Origin: Lepeophtheirus salmonis
Lineage: Eukaryota; Arthropoda; Copepoda; Siphonostomatoida; Caligidae
Assembly (NCBI RefSeq): GCF_016086655.4
Contig: NC_052139.2
Location: 28,524,002-28,588,001, forward strand
Reading direction: 5' to 3'
Length of the DNA: 64,000 nt
Shown here: positions 22,581 to 34,398 of the stretch, piece by piece
Numbering within the stretch: position 1 is the first letter of the stretch
How the letters are laid out: each line of letters begins with the position of its first letter
Made by a program: the position numbers and the translations under genes
The notes under the pieces: generated by a model
The model's input: only the letters and a program-made list of their open reading frames with translations
What the model was told of the DNA's origin: nothing
Databases searched by the model: none

Positions 22581-24499
22581 GTATAACTATTTTTTAGCAA
22601 TATTTACCTTCGACGGTAAACGCTCGTTTCGCAATATCTAAACGCATAATATTGCTAGTATCAAAATGTACCTTTTCTACAAAATGGACCATTAGTTGGC
22701 TCACTTTTCTTTTCAGGGTAGCGGTCAAATTTTAATTTATTCTACTTTTCATTTCTGGTTAAAAATAATAAAAACGAACTCGGCAAATGTTGATTAACTT
22801 ATCATTTTAGTCAAAAGCTTAAGAGCCCCCAAATATCGCTTAAATTTGAAACAGCTTTCTCACGTAGAACTGACTGAGTTAAGGATAATAGAAACAGTGA
22901 TTTTTGTACTTATATAAATTTAGAGCCCCCTTAATATGTATTTATATTATTGTCTTTTGGGGTTTGAACTCTGGGGTCATGACTTCTTTTCCCCACATGG
23001 AAATACCTTCAAAAATAAGAATTGAAGTCAGGAGGTTACCTCTTTGCATTTGCATAGTAACGGCCCTGGTTTGATCTAATAAACTAAGGTTGTTCTTCAG
23101 AACTTTCACCAGCCTTGGCATCAAAAGTCTGCAATATTTCGGGCTCAAAATATTTGGATCCATCCCTTGGAAAGAATGGGATTTGAGATATTTCTTTCTG
23201 ACGACATACACGATCCTTGAGAGAGACGTTGTATAATACATACGGGATTATATATGTACACTCAAGGACATGCCCATGACATCGCGTTACCTCACGAACT
23301 TACAAATTGACACGGTATTTTGTTGTTCGATGTCGAGTTTTTTTTTTTTTTTTTTACTTCTGGTCTCCTTCAAAGTCATTGCCTTTTTATGTGTCATTCA
23401 CCATTTCCTTTAACCTATTCTTCTTCACAATTTTTATTTTACCTACTTATTTTGGGAATTGTTCAAGGCGGTTTAACCCATGATGCAATTCGGATTCAAA
23501 TAGTTTTCAACTTACAGAACACTGATGAGAAGAAACCAGGGCAAAAGTCCGACTCCAACACACAACTTATCAATAAAATATATGTGTTATGTAGTCATTT
23601 CAGTCTAGAGACTATAGATTTAATTTATAGATATAGGTAATTATTAGTTATATGAAATAAATAATTGGACTATGTATAGAGAAAATATTTGGTAAATAAG
23701 ATATTTAACAAGCTGAAAAAAAATAAAATAATGAAATGGATCAAAATTTATCTATTGTTAATACATTCACAAGTTCTGAGCATAATTTATGTACTCGTAA
23801 CCAAAGAACGATAATTCAAACAACTTTGTAGTACAACGTTACTCTTTACTCTGATGAAATTGACTATTCACAAGACTATGAAATGAACTGGCGTGTCTAG
23901 TGGCTATGCTTTAGCCAACATAATAATTTAGAGTTTAAAAATGTTTGGAAATTGTCATTTTATAGACAAAAAAGCACGTTGGAAATTTGTTAAGTAAACT
24001 AATTAATGAGTTAACTTTCAAGTTTAATAAATTTATAGTACTTTATATCTATTATACATAACCATTTAGAAAAACCCTTTACAAACACTCAATCTAAGCA
24101 TTAGGCTATAAATAAGTTTTATTTACATAAATTATAATAATTTATTGGGCCGGAGTCCCTACCATTTTTCCAACTCCTGAACCCAACTCCACCAAAATAG
24201 TCACCAACTTGGACTCCGCATCCGTGGAAGAAACAAAGTATAAAAACGAAGAGATGACCAAATCACTAAAAAATATAAATATATAGAGTATTTTGTTGTG
24301 AGCTGTCCATGTTCCTTCTTCTTTTGGTTGAATTCGAATTAGCTCTTGCTAAGCTGTCAACTATTGTCTTTAATATATAAAAAAATACTTATAATTTGCT
24401 TTTATGAAAAAAATTTACCATTTATCAGTAATTAATTCATATATTTGCGAATCCTAGATCTCTATGGGAGAATTATTTCAATCTGGTGACAAGTAATTA
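22581..24499. other. Intergenic stretch
   Basis: A 99-codon open frame on the minus strand (22942-23241) resembles no known family and has no clear splice or promoter context. A T-run lies at 23337-23356. Positions 24150-24240 contain degenerate ACTCC/GGAGTC-type sequence. No supported gene was found. Confidence 0.4.
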
Positions 24500-25019
24500 C
24501 GAGGGTAGTCTACAAAGTTTCCGGCCTAAACGTGAATATGACAATACTCGTAAAGAAAAGCTAGTTAAGTCTATCTAGCATATGTTGACCGTTACTTACC
24601 AAAGTTTCAGCCATTTTGTACGCAAAGTTGTTTTGCAATAGTCGTTTGAATGTGTGTGTAGATGTGTGTGTTTTTGTGAAAATAGACCGTTCGAGTATCA
24701 AGCTGTCATTAAATATTTGCTTTTGTAAGTGTAGCTTTTTGAATAGATTCAATAAATAGCAGACATATAAAGGCTTGTTTGCTAAAATTTGACGTGTCTA
24801 CGTCAATCCAACTCGGAGTAATTGAGCCAAAAACAAAAAGCGTATATTGAACAATTATTTTCCATATAAAAGCGCCAAGTATTATTTGGATATGTTCCAG
24901 GGATGGGAGCATCGTTGGGAGAAGTGTGTAGAGATACAAGGTGACTAGTTTGAAAAATAAAAATTCCGAAAAAATATTTCGTATCTTCGTTACATCGAAA
25001 ACTTTTCATACACCCCTTG
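24500..25019 (+). mobile_element. Non-autonomous mariner-type element (pair with 60645-61058)
   Basis: A TA-flanked 520-bp segment begins CGAGGGTAGTCTACAAAGTT and ends with the complement of CAAGGGGTGTATGAAAAGTT, an imperfect terminal inverted repeat. Inside, FEYQAVIKYLLL followed by a stop recalls the N-terminus of DD34D (SETMAR-like) transposases, and the words TTTCAGCCATTTTGTACGCA and GAGCCAAAAACAAAAAG are shared with the copy at 60645-61058. No full transposase is present. Confidence 0.65.
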
Positions 25020-26399
25020 TACGCTGTTAAGAGGAGGACTCCCCACTGGAATTGATAATTGCATTGACATTCAGATATTCCAATGGAAGTACTTTTATGG
25101 AACTCCTTCGATCTTATTATGGAAGTCTACTGTGATTTTGTAGAAGATCTGAAGAAATGTATGTATTCTTGAGCAAAGAGAGAATGATTGACGATGTCCC
25201 AGACCTTGATGATAAGAGAAATCAGTATAGTGAATGAGATTAGAGTCAGAGACAAAGAAAAATGTCGTTTTGCATCATTTTTAGCCTCAAAACGGAGATA
25301 TATCAAATACAGTTTTACATAAGATTTATTTATCCAACTTTTAATTTGTGGATGGTTTTTATGGTAAAAAGTGACTCTGAGCTGTAATAATCCCAGATAT
25401 TTCAGAATTCAAATGACTGAGAGAAACACTGAGATCAATTTTGGATTCTTCGCTCATAAATAAATACAGAATGAGTAATCCCTTGTAATTAATTAACAAG
25501 CAAATTGCTAATTTTTCCTTTAAAATGATACTAATTTTAAATGTACAATTATTATAAAAAATATCAATTATGAATGCATCTAAGACGCATATAAAATAAA
25601 CTCTTCTTAAAATATAGTATTATTAGGTGTTAAGATCAAATCAGCGCATTTTTCTATTATCGTTAAAATTGTCACTGAGGCCACATTTTTTGGCAAGTTA
25701 ACTTAAATTGTTTATATGAATGTTAAAGAAGAGATAATTTGATTTATCTGCCTCTAGCATCAAATCATGGTCTATCTGCTACCAGCATCAATCACGGCTT
25801 GTGTCCACGACTGCGGACACTTCTGGTTCTGCAATATTTATATTTTTTTCTCTGAGAACGATCCTTAATCGAACCGACACACATTGCGTTCAAGACAATC
25901 ATTTCTCCTGAGCGCTTGTTCACAGAGCTCTATTAAACTAAGGTCATCTTAATTTTAGTAAAAACAATTCCCTATTAATCAGTGTATGATTTTATAGTAA
26001 TGTATACATGTAGAATCCTCAAGGACAAACCAATGAAAGAATAAAAAGATACATTTTATTGGGAGTCCAAGATCATTCACATTGGAAGGATTTGACAAAT
26101 ATTAAATGTATATTTAAATAATTTTGCTTGACATGCGCTATATTGTTCATTTTTCATAAATATAAATGCATCCATGTTCCCTCAAACATTCCCTTTATGC
26201 CTGACCTTGTTATTTTAGGGGAGGGAGGGGACTCTTCGAGAAACAAATATATCTTTAAGGTTATATACGTTAATTTGTTTCTATTTTTCATTACATTTGG
26301 TGCATCAACATAAAAATAATCTTAAACAATAATAAAAAATAACACCCGACTATTACATAAATATATTTGAGTCAATTATATGCACATAGGTTGCATGAC
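25020..26399. other. Intergenic stretch with a short dispersed repeat
   Basis: About 55 bp at 25130-25190 (TTTTGTAGAAGATCTGAAGA… TCTTGAGCAAAGAG) recurs at about 63708-63755. The rest is AT-rich and unassigned. Confidence 0.45.
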
Positions 26400-27053
26400 T
26401 CTCCTGAGTTCTTTGGAAGTATTTTTTGGCCCCCTACGCCATCAGTCAGTCTGAAGAGTTGTAAAAGATGAAGGGCTCTGTCATAAAGGCCAAACTTGAT
26501 CCGTAGGAGTTAAAGATATAATATCCTTAGGTCCATGAGGACCCAGTGTAAAGAGCTATCAAAAAAGCTGATGGAAAGAGCCTTATGAGGGGGAGAGGCC
26601 GCTTTTGACACCAGCAATGAAATAAACCCATTTCTCCGTTGCAATACTCTTCGGAATGAGTCTTTTGACCTTTTTTTGACACTTTGGGCACCCATGCAGC
26701 AATCAACCAGTCTGAAGCGTTGGAGAAGAAGAAGGGCCAAACTGGATCCGTAGGAGTTAAAGATCTTATCTCTATGAATTAGTCGTTTGAACATTTTTTT
26801 GACACATTGGGCACCCCTACAGTCATCAGTTAGTCTGAAGCGTTGGAGAAGAAGAAGGGTCAAACTGGATTTATAGGAGTTAAAGGTCTAATCTCCTCAA
26901 GTCCATGAGGGCCCATGTCTAGAGAACTATGAAAATAGAGGGTTGAGAGGCTGTTTTTGACACCAGCAATGAGAGAAATCCCTCTCCTCCGTTGCAAGAC
27001 TCTTTTGAATGAGTCTTTTGAAATTTTTTTAGACACTTTGGGCACTATGGACT
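26400..27053. repeat. Tandem array built from a mariner internal fragment
   Basis: Blocks recur several times. GTTAGTCTGAAGCGTTGGAG-type words occur near 26449, 26709 and 26832. GGCCAAACTGGATCCGTAGG-like words occur near 26487, 26736 and 26860. The word TTTTGACACCAGCAATGA occurs near 26604 and 26955. GAATGAGTCTTTTGA words occur near 26657 and 27007. The spacing is about 125 bp between the inner units and longer for the outer ones. The same words occur inverted in the mariner relic at 21.3-21.4 kb, so the array derives from that family. Confidence 0.65.
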
Positions 27054-27116
27054 CTATTAACCATACAATATTTCAATTTTTTATTCCTTTATTTTGACGA
27101 ACCATTTTGACTAATA

Positions 27117-28278
27117 CAGGGAGCGGGGATCAAATTGCCACCTAATTTAAACGTTGATAACTTGAAGACGACCTTATCAAATAAAAAACCGGTTACCAAA
27201 TAGGAAAGCTAATCTCATCAGCTGACGATGCGTAGTTCAGTTAGCATCATGCCATCATCATATGAGGAGATAAAGAGCTATAAGTGGAACGAGGAGCTTT
27301 CGAGGTCCGCCGTAGTCATGGCATTGGTTAATAATGGAGGTGAAATCTCCAATTCAACGATTGCTTCAACCTTAGGAGTGAACTTACTGTTCAGCGTATC
27401 TGTAAGAAGCTAGAGGACACCTGGGATGTTGATGCCACCATAAAGAGGGCACCCAAGGAGGAGGGCGCCGACAGGAAGGTCAGGGACACCGACTTTGTCG
27501 ACAAGGTGAAGAAGATGGTTGAGGATGACCCTACCAGGTCCATGAAGGCCATGGTGAGGGATCTGGGCAGCCATGAGAAAACAATAAGGGACTGTGTATC
27601 TGAGGATTTAAGGTGCAGGAGCTACAAGATGCAGGTGGGCCAGATATTGACCCAGAATGCAAAGAACAACAGGCTGATGAAGTCAACAAAATTGCTCAAC
27701 AAGCTCAAGCACCCAAAGCAGCCCGGGATGCTGTGGTTTTCTCTGATGAAAAGAATTTCTGTCAAGATCAAAAGGTCAACAAGCAGAACAACAGGTGGAT
27801 AGTCACCTGCACCGGCTATGTGAGGAAGGTAATGAAGACCAAGTTCCCTGCAATGGTCATGGTGTTCGGGGTGGTCAGCAGTGAAGGTCATGTTATGCCT
27901 CTCCACATGTTTGAAACGGGGCTAAAGGTCAATACATAGGTCTACCTAGATGTTATGGAGAAGGTGGTTCTGCCCTGGATCCAAGGGGTGGCCGGAGACA
28001 GGCCCTGGGTGTTGCAACATGACTCAGCACCATGCCATGTGTCCAAAATCTCCATGCAGTGGTTAACCGAGAACTGTTATGATGTCGTAACCAAGGATTT
28101 GTGGCCTCCTAACTCTCCCGACCTTAATCTTTTGGACTATTTTGTCTGGGGCTATGTCGAGAGATGATGAATTTTTTGAATTTTTGTTTTGAATTTCAAT
28201 AAAAAAGTTAATAAATGTATATTTTGTGTTGTTTTTTGTAGAAAAATATTTTGGCGACAATTTGATCCCCGCTCCCTG
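27117..28278 (+). mobile_element. DD37D mariner-like element, 1,162 bp, both ends present
   Basis: TA dinucleotides flank inverted repeats CAGGGAGCGGGGATCAAATT (left) and its near-exact complement at right (AATTTGATCCCCGCTCCCTG). The transposase is on the plus strand and is broken by frame changes: a helix-turn-helix part (DPTRSMKAMVRDLGSHEKT, about 27527-27583), VVFSDEKNF (about 27734-27760), VMEKVVLPWIQG (27952-27987), QHDSAPCHVS (28016-28045) and WPPNSPDLNLLDYFVWGYVE (28102-28161). The second and third Asp are 37 residues apart. The C-terminal helices after WGYVE are missing, so the element is shortened and inactive. Confidence 0.9.
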
Positions 28279-29292
28279 TATATACATATACATACATTCA
28301 GCCCAATATTTCATGGATATTTGAGTCAATCATAGACTTATTATTCGAATTTCTGGGATGAATTTCAATACGTAAGACTTTTAACTATCGTTTCAAGTTT
28401 TTATTTAATAAAAAAAACGTACATTGTCCCCGATATGGTCTCTTTCAAATACATAAAATCTATCAATTTCTCATTTCTTATATTATGATGAACAATTTTG
28501 AGTAATTTAATTGCAATTTGTGACACACCAAAAGGTTTAATATGAAAAATTTGTAATTAGAAATCGACTATAACTTCTCGAAGAATACATATATATATTT
28601 TGAGAAAAAATCATTCTAGCTGTCTTTTGTGGGAACAGCCCACAAATGTAGCTATATTTATCGCATTTCATAAGCTCTGAAATTCATTGTTAGCCGTGTT
28701 GATTAGAACGTAATTACTAAGGGATTACTTTCCTGGTAACTAATAGTGTAACGATATTACGTTCCTATAAAAGTACCTATTATACAATATTTAATGGAGT
28801 AATCAAGGGGCCCACAGGGGATGTGCTGGAGGGATTGTAGCCCTCCCAAATAAAGAAATTTTTGCTTTTTATAAGAAAAGTTCATATTTGAAATTTAAAA
28901 AAAAAAAAAATTCAAATTTAATATAAATTTTCTAACTTTTTTTTCGAAAAAATGTCTGATATAGGTAAAGTGAAATTATATAGTTATTCCCTCAACTCTA
29001 TTGCAAAAACGTCTGTACAAAAAATGAAAAAACTTCTCCTTAATGTATTTTATATTTGTAAATAATATCGTTTATTATTCCCTGAATATGTTGTTTGTTA
29101 TAGAAGCACTTGTTGTTGAACTTTGGACATTTGAGTCGGTTTCAAAGGGGTGAAACAGGATTTGTTTTTTTCTATTTAAGATGAACACATATCACATTCG
29201 GGGCTACCAAAATACATAAATATATATATGTATATGTATTACATATATAAGCTTACTCTAATAGACACATAACCTTTAGTTGAGCTGATATC
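28279..29292. other. Intergenic stretch upstream of FTCD
   Basis: It contains a short MITE-family copy at 28805-28960 and TA-rich sequence with TATATAAG at 29244-29251, 42 nt before the FTCD ATG. The latter could be a TATA box. Confidence 0.4.
28805..28960. mobile_element. AT-rich MITE family copy 5, short
   Basis: It begins AAGGGGCCCACAGGGGATGT and continues GGAGGGATTGTAGCCCTCCC, like copies 1 and 3, then A/T blocks with a run of A's at 28898-28910. The right end is missing or very diverged. Confidence 0.5.
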
Positions 29293-32200
29293 ATGACTCA
29301 AATCATTGAGTGTGTTCCTAATTTCTCTGAGGGAAAGGATCCTAAGGTACTTCAAATATAGAAAATTGGAGAGTAAATGAATGTAAAAATCGATTCGTGT
29401 TGATTATTATAGATCATTGAGGCCATATCCGATGCAGTCAAGAGTGTGCAAGGCGTCACCCTCCTGGATGTGGATCCAGGCTCATCCACTAATCGCACAG
29501 TCTATACATTTGTTGGAGATCCGGAGTCTATTGTAGAAGGCGCCCTTGCAGCCGCTAAAGCCGCGTATTCCTTGATAGATATGAGCAAACATTCTGGAGA
29601 ACATCCACGACTGGGAGCCCTTGATGTTTGCCCCTTTATTCCTGTCCGTGGAGTAACGGTGGAAGAAGCTATTCAAGTGTCAAAGGTTCATTTATATGTA
29701 TATTAATGTCCAGGAGCTTATTATATTTTCTGATCTTTTATGTAGAACTTTGGAAAGAGGCTGGCAGATGAATTGTCTATTCCTGTATATCTCTACGGCT
29801 ATTCTGCGGATCCAAATAAACCCTATAGAAAAACTATGCCTCAAATCCGTGAAGGGGAATATGAAGGACTGAAAGATAAGATTCAAAAGAAGGAGTGGGC
29901 TCCAGATTTTGGACCAAGTACTTTTGTTCCGTCATGGGGTGCAACAGTGACGGGTGTGAGAAAGTTTTTGATTGCTTATAACGTGAATCTCTTAGGCACA
30001 AAGGAGCAGGCTCACAAGTAAGCTGCCACCTTCATACATATTTGAGTTATTTCTACCAAATGCCATGCTTTTTTTTTCTTTAAAATAGAATTGCAATTAG
30101 AATAAGGGAAAAGGGTGCTGGTAAGGGGAAACCCGGGAAATTTAAATGTGTTCAAGGTATGGGATGGTTCCTTGAGGAATGTAATATTGCACAAGTGTCT
30201 CTGAATGTGACTGATATGGACGAAACACCAATGCATGCTGTCTTTGAGGAATGTAAATCCATTGCAAATTCAATCAATGTGGCCGTAGCAGGATCAGAGG
30301 TTGTGGGTCTTCTTCCACTCTCAACTCTATTGGAGGCTGCTGAATACTATATTAAACAAGAAAATCTATTTATTCTTGAGGAGGATCAAAAAGTAAAGCT
30401 TGCCATCAATCGGTTAGGCCTCTCCACACTTTCTCCCTTCAATCCAAAGTACGTTGTTTCAAAATGTATCATATTTTTACTATTCAAAATTATGTTCTAA
30501 ACGCCATTTCATATCCAGAGAGCGGATCATTGAGTATTGTCTTCCTGAGGTAGAGGGCCCACTTGCAAGTCTGTCTGTGAAGGACTTTATTCTTACTGTA
30601 GGAGCTAGGACACCTACTCCTGGAGGAGGATCCGTCTCTGCCGTCGTTGGAGCACTTGTAAGTTTCCTTTTGAATAATAACTGTAGCTGTAAGTTCTAAG
30701 CATTTACATCCGTCTAAAATTCGTTGTAATTGGCAGTATGAGAGGTTTAAAAAAAAAACTGATATGCCCTCTTAAAGAATTATATAATAATGATAACATT
30801 AGGAATAACTCCATCGTCGATCCTCAATAGTACAAGGGCTCATACATTACCAATCCTCAATGTTACACTCTGTCTTTAATTAGTAAAAACACTTTGTATT
30901 TAGATGTTATTAATACCTTAAGAATCCATATTCATAAACCAAAGTTTGTCTGTCTGTCCTAATCAATGTATGCTCTCGGTAGATTCATTTTTGATTTAAG
31001 AAATAACAATTTATAGACCCAGAGTCTGCCACAGAAGATGATACCCCGTAAGGTATAGAAAGTTTGACTCCTTGAAATTACTTGTCACCTAAACTATTAA
31101 TTATTTTTTTGTCATCTTACCCTCCCCAAGCCTCCATACCCCCTTTGAAATAGCCAAAGGCTTGTTTATTTGATTCCATACGAAACATGGTCAAATTTGC
31201 ATCAACGTATAGTTTAACGTGAAAAAATGTCAATTTTAAGCTTTTCTGGGTACTTTGTATTTGGTCTAACCCAGGGGTAGGCAGCGTTTTTAGACATGGA
31301 GTACCAACTTCAACATTTTTAATCAATGAGTGTGCCACTATCAAAAACAATGATAATAAACTACGGGAATATGTTCTAATAGGCGCGTGTCAGTTAATAT
31401 GCCTCTGCATGCCAGCAGTGGCACGACTGTCATAGGTTGCCGACCCCTAGTCTAACCTCAAGTTTCTGACAGATTTTTTTTGTTAGTCTGGGTTTTCTTA
31501 GATGCCCGGCCATTATATTATAAATTGGTACAAGTTTTGACACATTTGTCTTATGGGGTTAATAAACTACCTGGATGTTATTTTCAGGGAGGTCGGCAAG
31601 CCAACACAGCCGGGGTGAGGTCAGGCTGGCAAAACATTCAATGTTTTAGGTGAATTAAGTAATTTTAGGGGTTAAAACCTTCTGTAATTTATATGGTAAA
31701 ATCTTACGTGGTATGCTCCTAGACTATTTGTCATATTAATTAAATCTGGTGGGCGTTTTGTATGAAGCATCAAGCGCGCCGTTATTAAAAAAGAAAGGGA
31801 GTACATGAGGATCCCGCTGAACACGGTAAATAACTGCACGGTTTTTGCATTGCGTGCTGCTTGGAATTATTCCGGCTCCCCATAGAGTGCAGTATATTCC
31901 ACTCATGTATCGTTTTTTTAAAAATATTATGATAATAAATTATAAAAGATACTATACATTGAAGTAAATTCATGAGTCTTCTTGACTCGTATGAGCTCAG
32001 GTTTTTTTTTGTTTGTAAGTAATAGTTTATTCTTTATATATATATCAAAATTTGAACTAATTTTAATCACTCAACCGTTCTTGAATTATTGAATTAGTAA
32101 GTGTTCTGATTTGAATGGATCACCCTGTATATAAGGAAAGGGATTTGTTGTTACTCCCTTTTTCTCTAGTCTGTTGCTAGTCATATAATAAAATAACACA

Positions 32201-32929
32201 GCACGTGGGCTGCTCCCTTCCCAAACATTTTTCAAATTCCAGGGTCAATTTTTGAGTTTGTACATAGCATAAGTACCTTAACATTATGGCTTTAATTATA
32301 ACTTGAACTATAATTTGTCATCTACCTCCTCTTTAGGGAGCTGGACTCTGTGCCATGATGGGTCAGCTTTCATGGGGTCGAAAAAAATGGGAGCATATTG
32401 ATAAGGAAATGAGAGAAATCCTTCCAGGGCTTGTGTCTCCTTCTAGAAAAATGATTTCCTTTATAGACGCAGATACAGAGGCTTTCAATAAATACATGAC
32501 CTCTCTCAAACTCCCCTCTGACACCCCCGAACAGATTGAAGCTAAGGAAGAAGCAATGGATCAAGGATTAAAAACATCGACAGGAGTACCTTTTAACTTG
32601 GCAAAGCTTGCAAACAATTCATGGGAATCAGCCATTCAATTAGCTGAAATCGGGAATATGAACTGTAAATCCGATTTAGAGGTATGAAAGCAAATACTAC
32701 TTTGTGTAATCCCAGTGACCCTTTCTTCCAATTATAGGTAGGCTCCAAGCTCCTTGAGGTAGCAGTATATGGAGCATCACGTAACGTACTCACAAACCTT
32801 AAGGACATTAAGGATGAGGATTTCAAGAAAAAGATGACTACCGATATTGAAAAGGAAGTGCTCATTGCAAAAGAGAAATGTGCTCTAATCTTGGAAATCC
32901 TTGAAAGACGAGATCAAGAGGAATCATGA
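29293..32929 (+). CDS. FTCD: Formimidoyltransferase-cyclodeaminase
   Basis: Seven exons are joined: 29293-29346, 29413-29685, 29746-30017, 30089-30448, 30519-30657, 32337-32681 and 32738-32929. All introns are GT-AG and in phase, giving 544 aa (the vertebrate enzyme is about 541). The protein starts MTQIIECVPNFSEGKDPK, typical of the family. The transferase domain carries HSGEHPRLGALDVCPFIPV with His82, which aligns with the catalytic His of the mammalian enzyme. The C-terminal cyclodeaminase part (from about 335) shows ARTPTPGGGSVSA and FIDADTEAF with Asp410/Asp412. The enzyme moves the formimino group of formiminoglutamate to tetrahydrofolate and deaminates it to methenyl-THF, in histidine breakdown and one-carbon supply, probably in the cytosol. 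Intron 5 (1,679 bp) is swollen by a hAT-like MITE and another repeat. There is no sign of damage. Confidence 0.97.
31272..31449. mobile_element. hAT-like MITE in FTCD intron 5
   Basis: A 178-bp segment starts CAGGGGTAGGCAGC and ends GGTTGCCGACCCCTA, an imperfect terminal inverted repeat of the hAT type. It is flanked by the perfect 8-bp direct repeat GTCTAACC (31264-31271 and 31450-31457), the target duplication length of hAT elements. It has no coding capacity. Confidence 0.85.
32045..32134. repeat. Dispersed repeat R3, copy B
   Basis: It shares TTTTAATCACTCAACC… TTATTGAATTAGTAAGTGTT with copies A and C and ends GAATGGATCACCCTGTATA. This looks like a mariner-type end (TACAGGGTGATCC on the other strand) within FTCD intron 5. 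Confidence 0.6.
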
Positions 32930-33044
32930 CCACATAGGGATTATGACTGCATCATTGACATATTTATTACTCATTGCGTGAAATATATTAGTTTTAATTA
33001 ATTATAGTACTTTATAATTTATTTTTGACGTGAGTTAATCATGA

Positions 33045-33130
33045 GCTGGGAAAAACTGTTTGATACACGTGTATATTTGTATTAATATATTTTTGCTAAA
33101 TTAATGTTTAACACACCTGAAATCCATGAT
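33045..33130. repeat. Dispersed repeat, pair with 47415-47510
   Basis: GAAAAACTGTTTGATACACG plus TGTAT is shared exactly with the second copy, with looser similarity through …ATGATTACAG/…ATGATGAAGG. It lies just 3' of FTCD, and no function was seen. Confidence 0.6.
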
Positions 33131-33132
33131 TA

Positions 33133-34398
33133 CAGGGAGTCCACGATAAATTGGAACTACTTTAAACTTCATCCAGATCCATAATGTGGATATTCGGAGT
33201 TAAATCATACTAATATAAAAGGTTGCGTGAACAATACACTATAACTTCCACCACAATTGTTTTGACAACAAACAATAGTCATCATGGAACAAGCAAGGAG
33301 AGACGCCATTCCTCGAATTGGCTCGCGCGGGACACAAAGCCTCTGCTATCTACAAGCTTCTTAACTACCCCTAGACAACGGTGTACCGGGTCTTCAATGC
33401 CTGGGAGGTTGAGGGGAAGGTCTGCCGCAAGGCTTACAACATGAAAAGTGACCGAATACTCACTCCCCGCTTGCTTGAAGTCCTCCGGAAGTCCATCAAG
33501 GCTTCCCCGGGGACTTCCTTGTCCAGGTTGGCCAAGAACCGTGGAGTGAGAAAGCAGCTGGTTTCCAAGGCTGTGAATGAGGACCTCGGGTACAGGTCAT
33601 ACCGAATGGCCAAACAACACATCCTCACGGCATCCATGAAGGCCACCAGGCTCACCAACGGTAAGCGTCTCCTCAATGACCTGAAGAGCCATGGAGGAAA
33701 AATCATCTTCTTCTCCGGCGAGAAGAACTGGACTGTCGACAGAAGCTATAACGTCCAGAATGACAGGTGGCTTGCCAACGAGAGAGAAGAGGTCCCTGCG
33801 GTCTTCACCACAAAGTTCCCGGCCTCCGTGATGACTTTGGGTATCATCTGCAGCACCTGTGAGGTGATGCCTCCTTTCTTCTTCAATCCCAAGGAAAGGG
33901 TCAACGCAATAAGGTACTGCGAAGTCATGGAGTAGTTTGCCATCCCCTGGATGAAGGATACGGCCACTGGGAGGGAGCTCATATTCCAGCAAGACTCAGC
34001 GCCCGCACACATCGCCATGAGACCCACTAACCTCTTCAACTCCCACGACATCACTTTCTGGGATCGCAACACCTGGCCCTCCAACTCACCCGACCTCAAT
34101 CTGTGTGATTACTACTGGTAGGGGAAGTTGGAGAGGGAGGTGTGCAAGGTCAGCCACAAGAGTATTGCGGCCCTGAAGGGCTCCATTACGATATGTCGAT
34201 TCCGCGGAAGTCATCAGGGCATGCAAATGCTTTAGGGGCAGGATGGAAAAGATGGTGGCTGCTGACGGAGGACATGTTGAATAAATTTATTGTTTAATAT
34301 CATGTCTAACTTTTTCATATTAACAAATACACTCCAAATTCCATTTTTATCAAGCAGGTTGAATTTTAAGATAGTTCCAATTTATCGTGGACACCTTG
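33133..34398 (+). mobile_element. DD37D mariner-like element, 1,266 bp, both ends present
   Basis: TA flanks inverted repeats of about 38 bp, starting CAGGGAGTCCACGATAAATT at left and CAAGGTGTCCACGATAAATT read inward from the right. A coding stretch at 33381-33935 covers the N-terminal helices and IIFFSGEKNWTVDRS. The first catalytic Asp of the usual SDEKNW is Gly here. After a stop near 33934 the frame resumes with IFQQDSAPAHIAM (about 33980-34018) and WPSNSPDLNLCDYYW (34076-34120). The last two Asp are 37 residues apart. The C-terminal block KLEREVCKVSHKSIAALKGS follows, then a deletion. Earlier codons (from ATG 33284) are out of frame. It is inactive. A 3' fragment of the same family is at 4936-5330. 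Confidence 0.92.

Noticed and set aside
22942..23241. 99-codon open frame on the minus strand
   Set aside because: No family motif, no splice or promoter context and no similarity to any element in the window; probably chance in AT-rich DNA.
23320..23640. 106-codon open frame on the plus strand starting in a T-run
   Set aside because: Its hydrophobic start (FFFFFF) is only the translated T-run; there is no recognisable domain.
26400..27053. Regular repeats that could suggest a CRISPR array
   Set aside because: The units are too long, imperfect and mariner-derived, and the genome is eukaryotic.
27622..27906. 94-codon open frame on the minus strand
   Set aside because: Antisense of the DD37D transposase, whose plus-strand frames carry all the family motifs.
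33597..34099. Two long minus-strand open frames
   Set aside because: Both are antisense to the transposase at 33381-34120.
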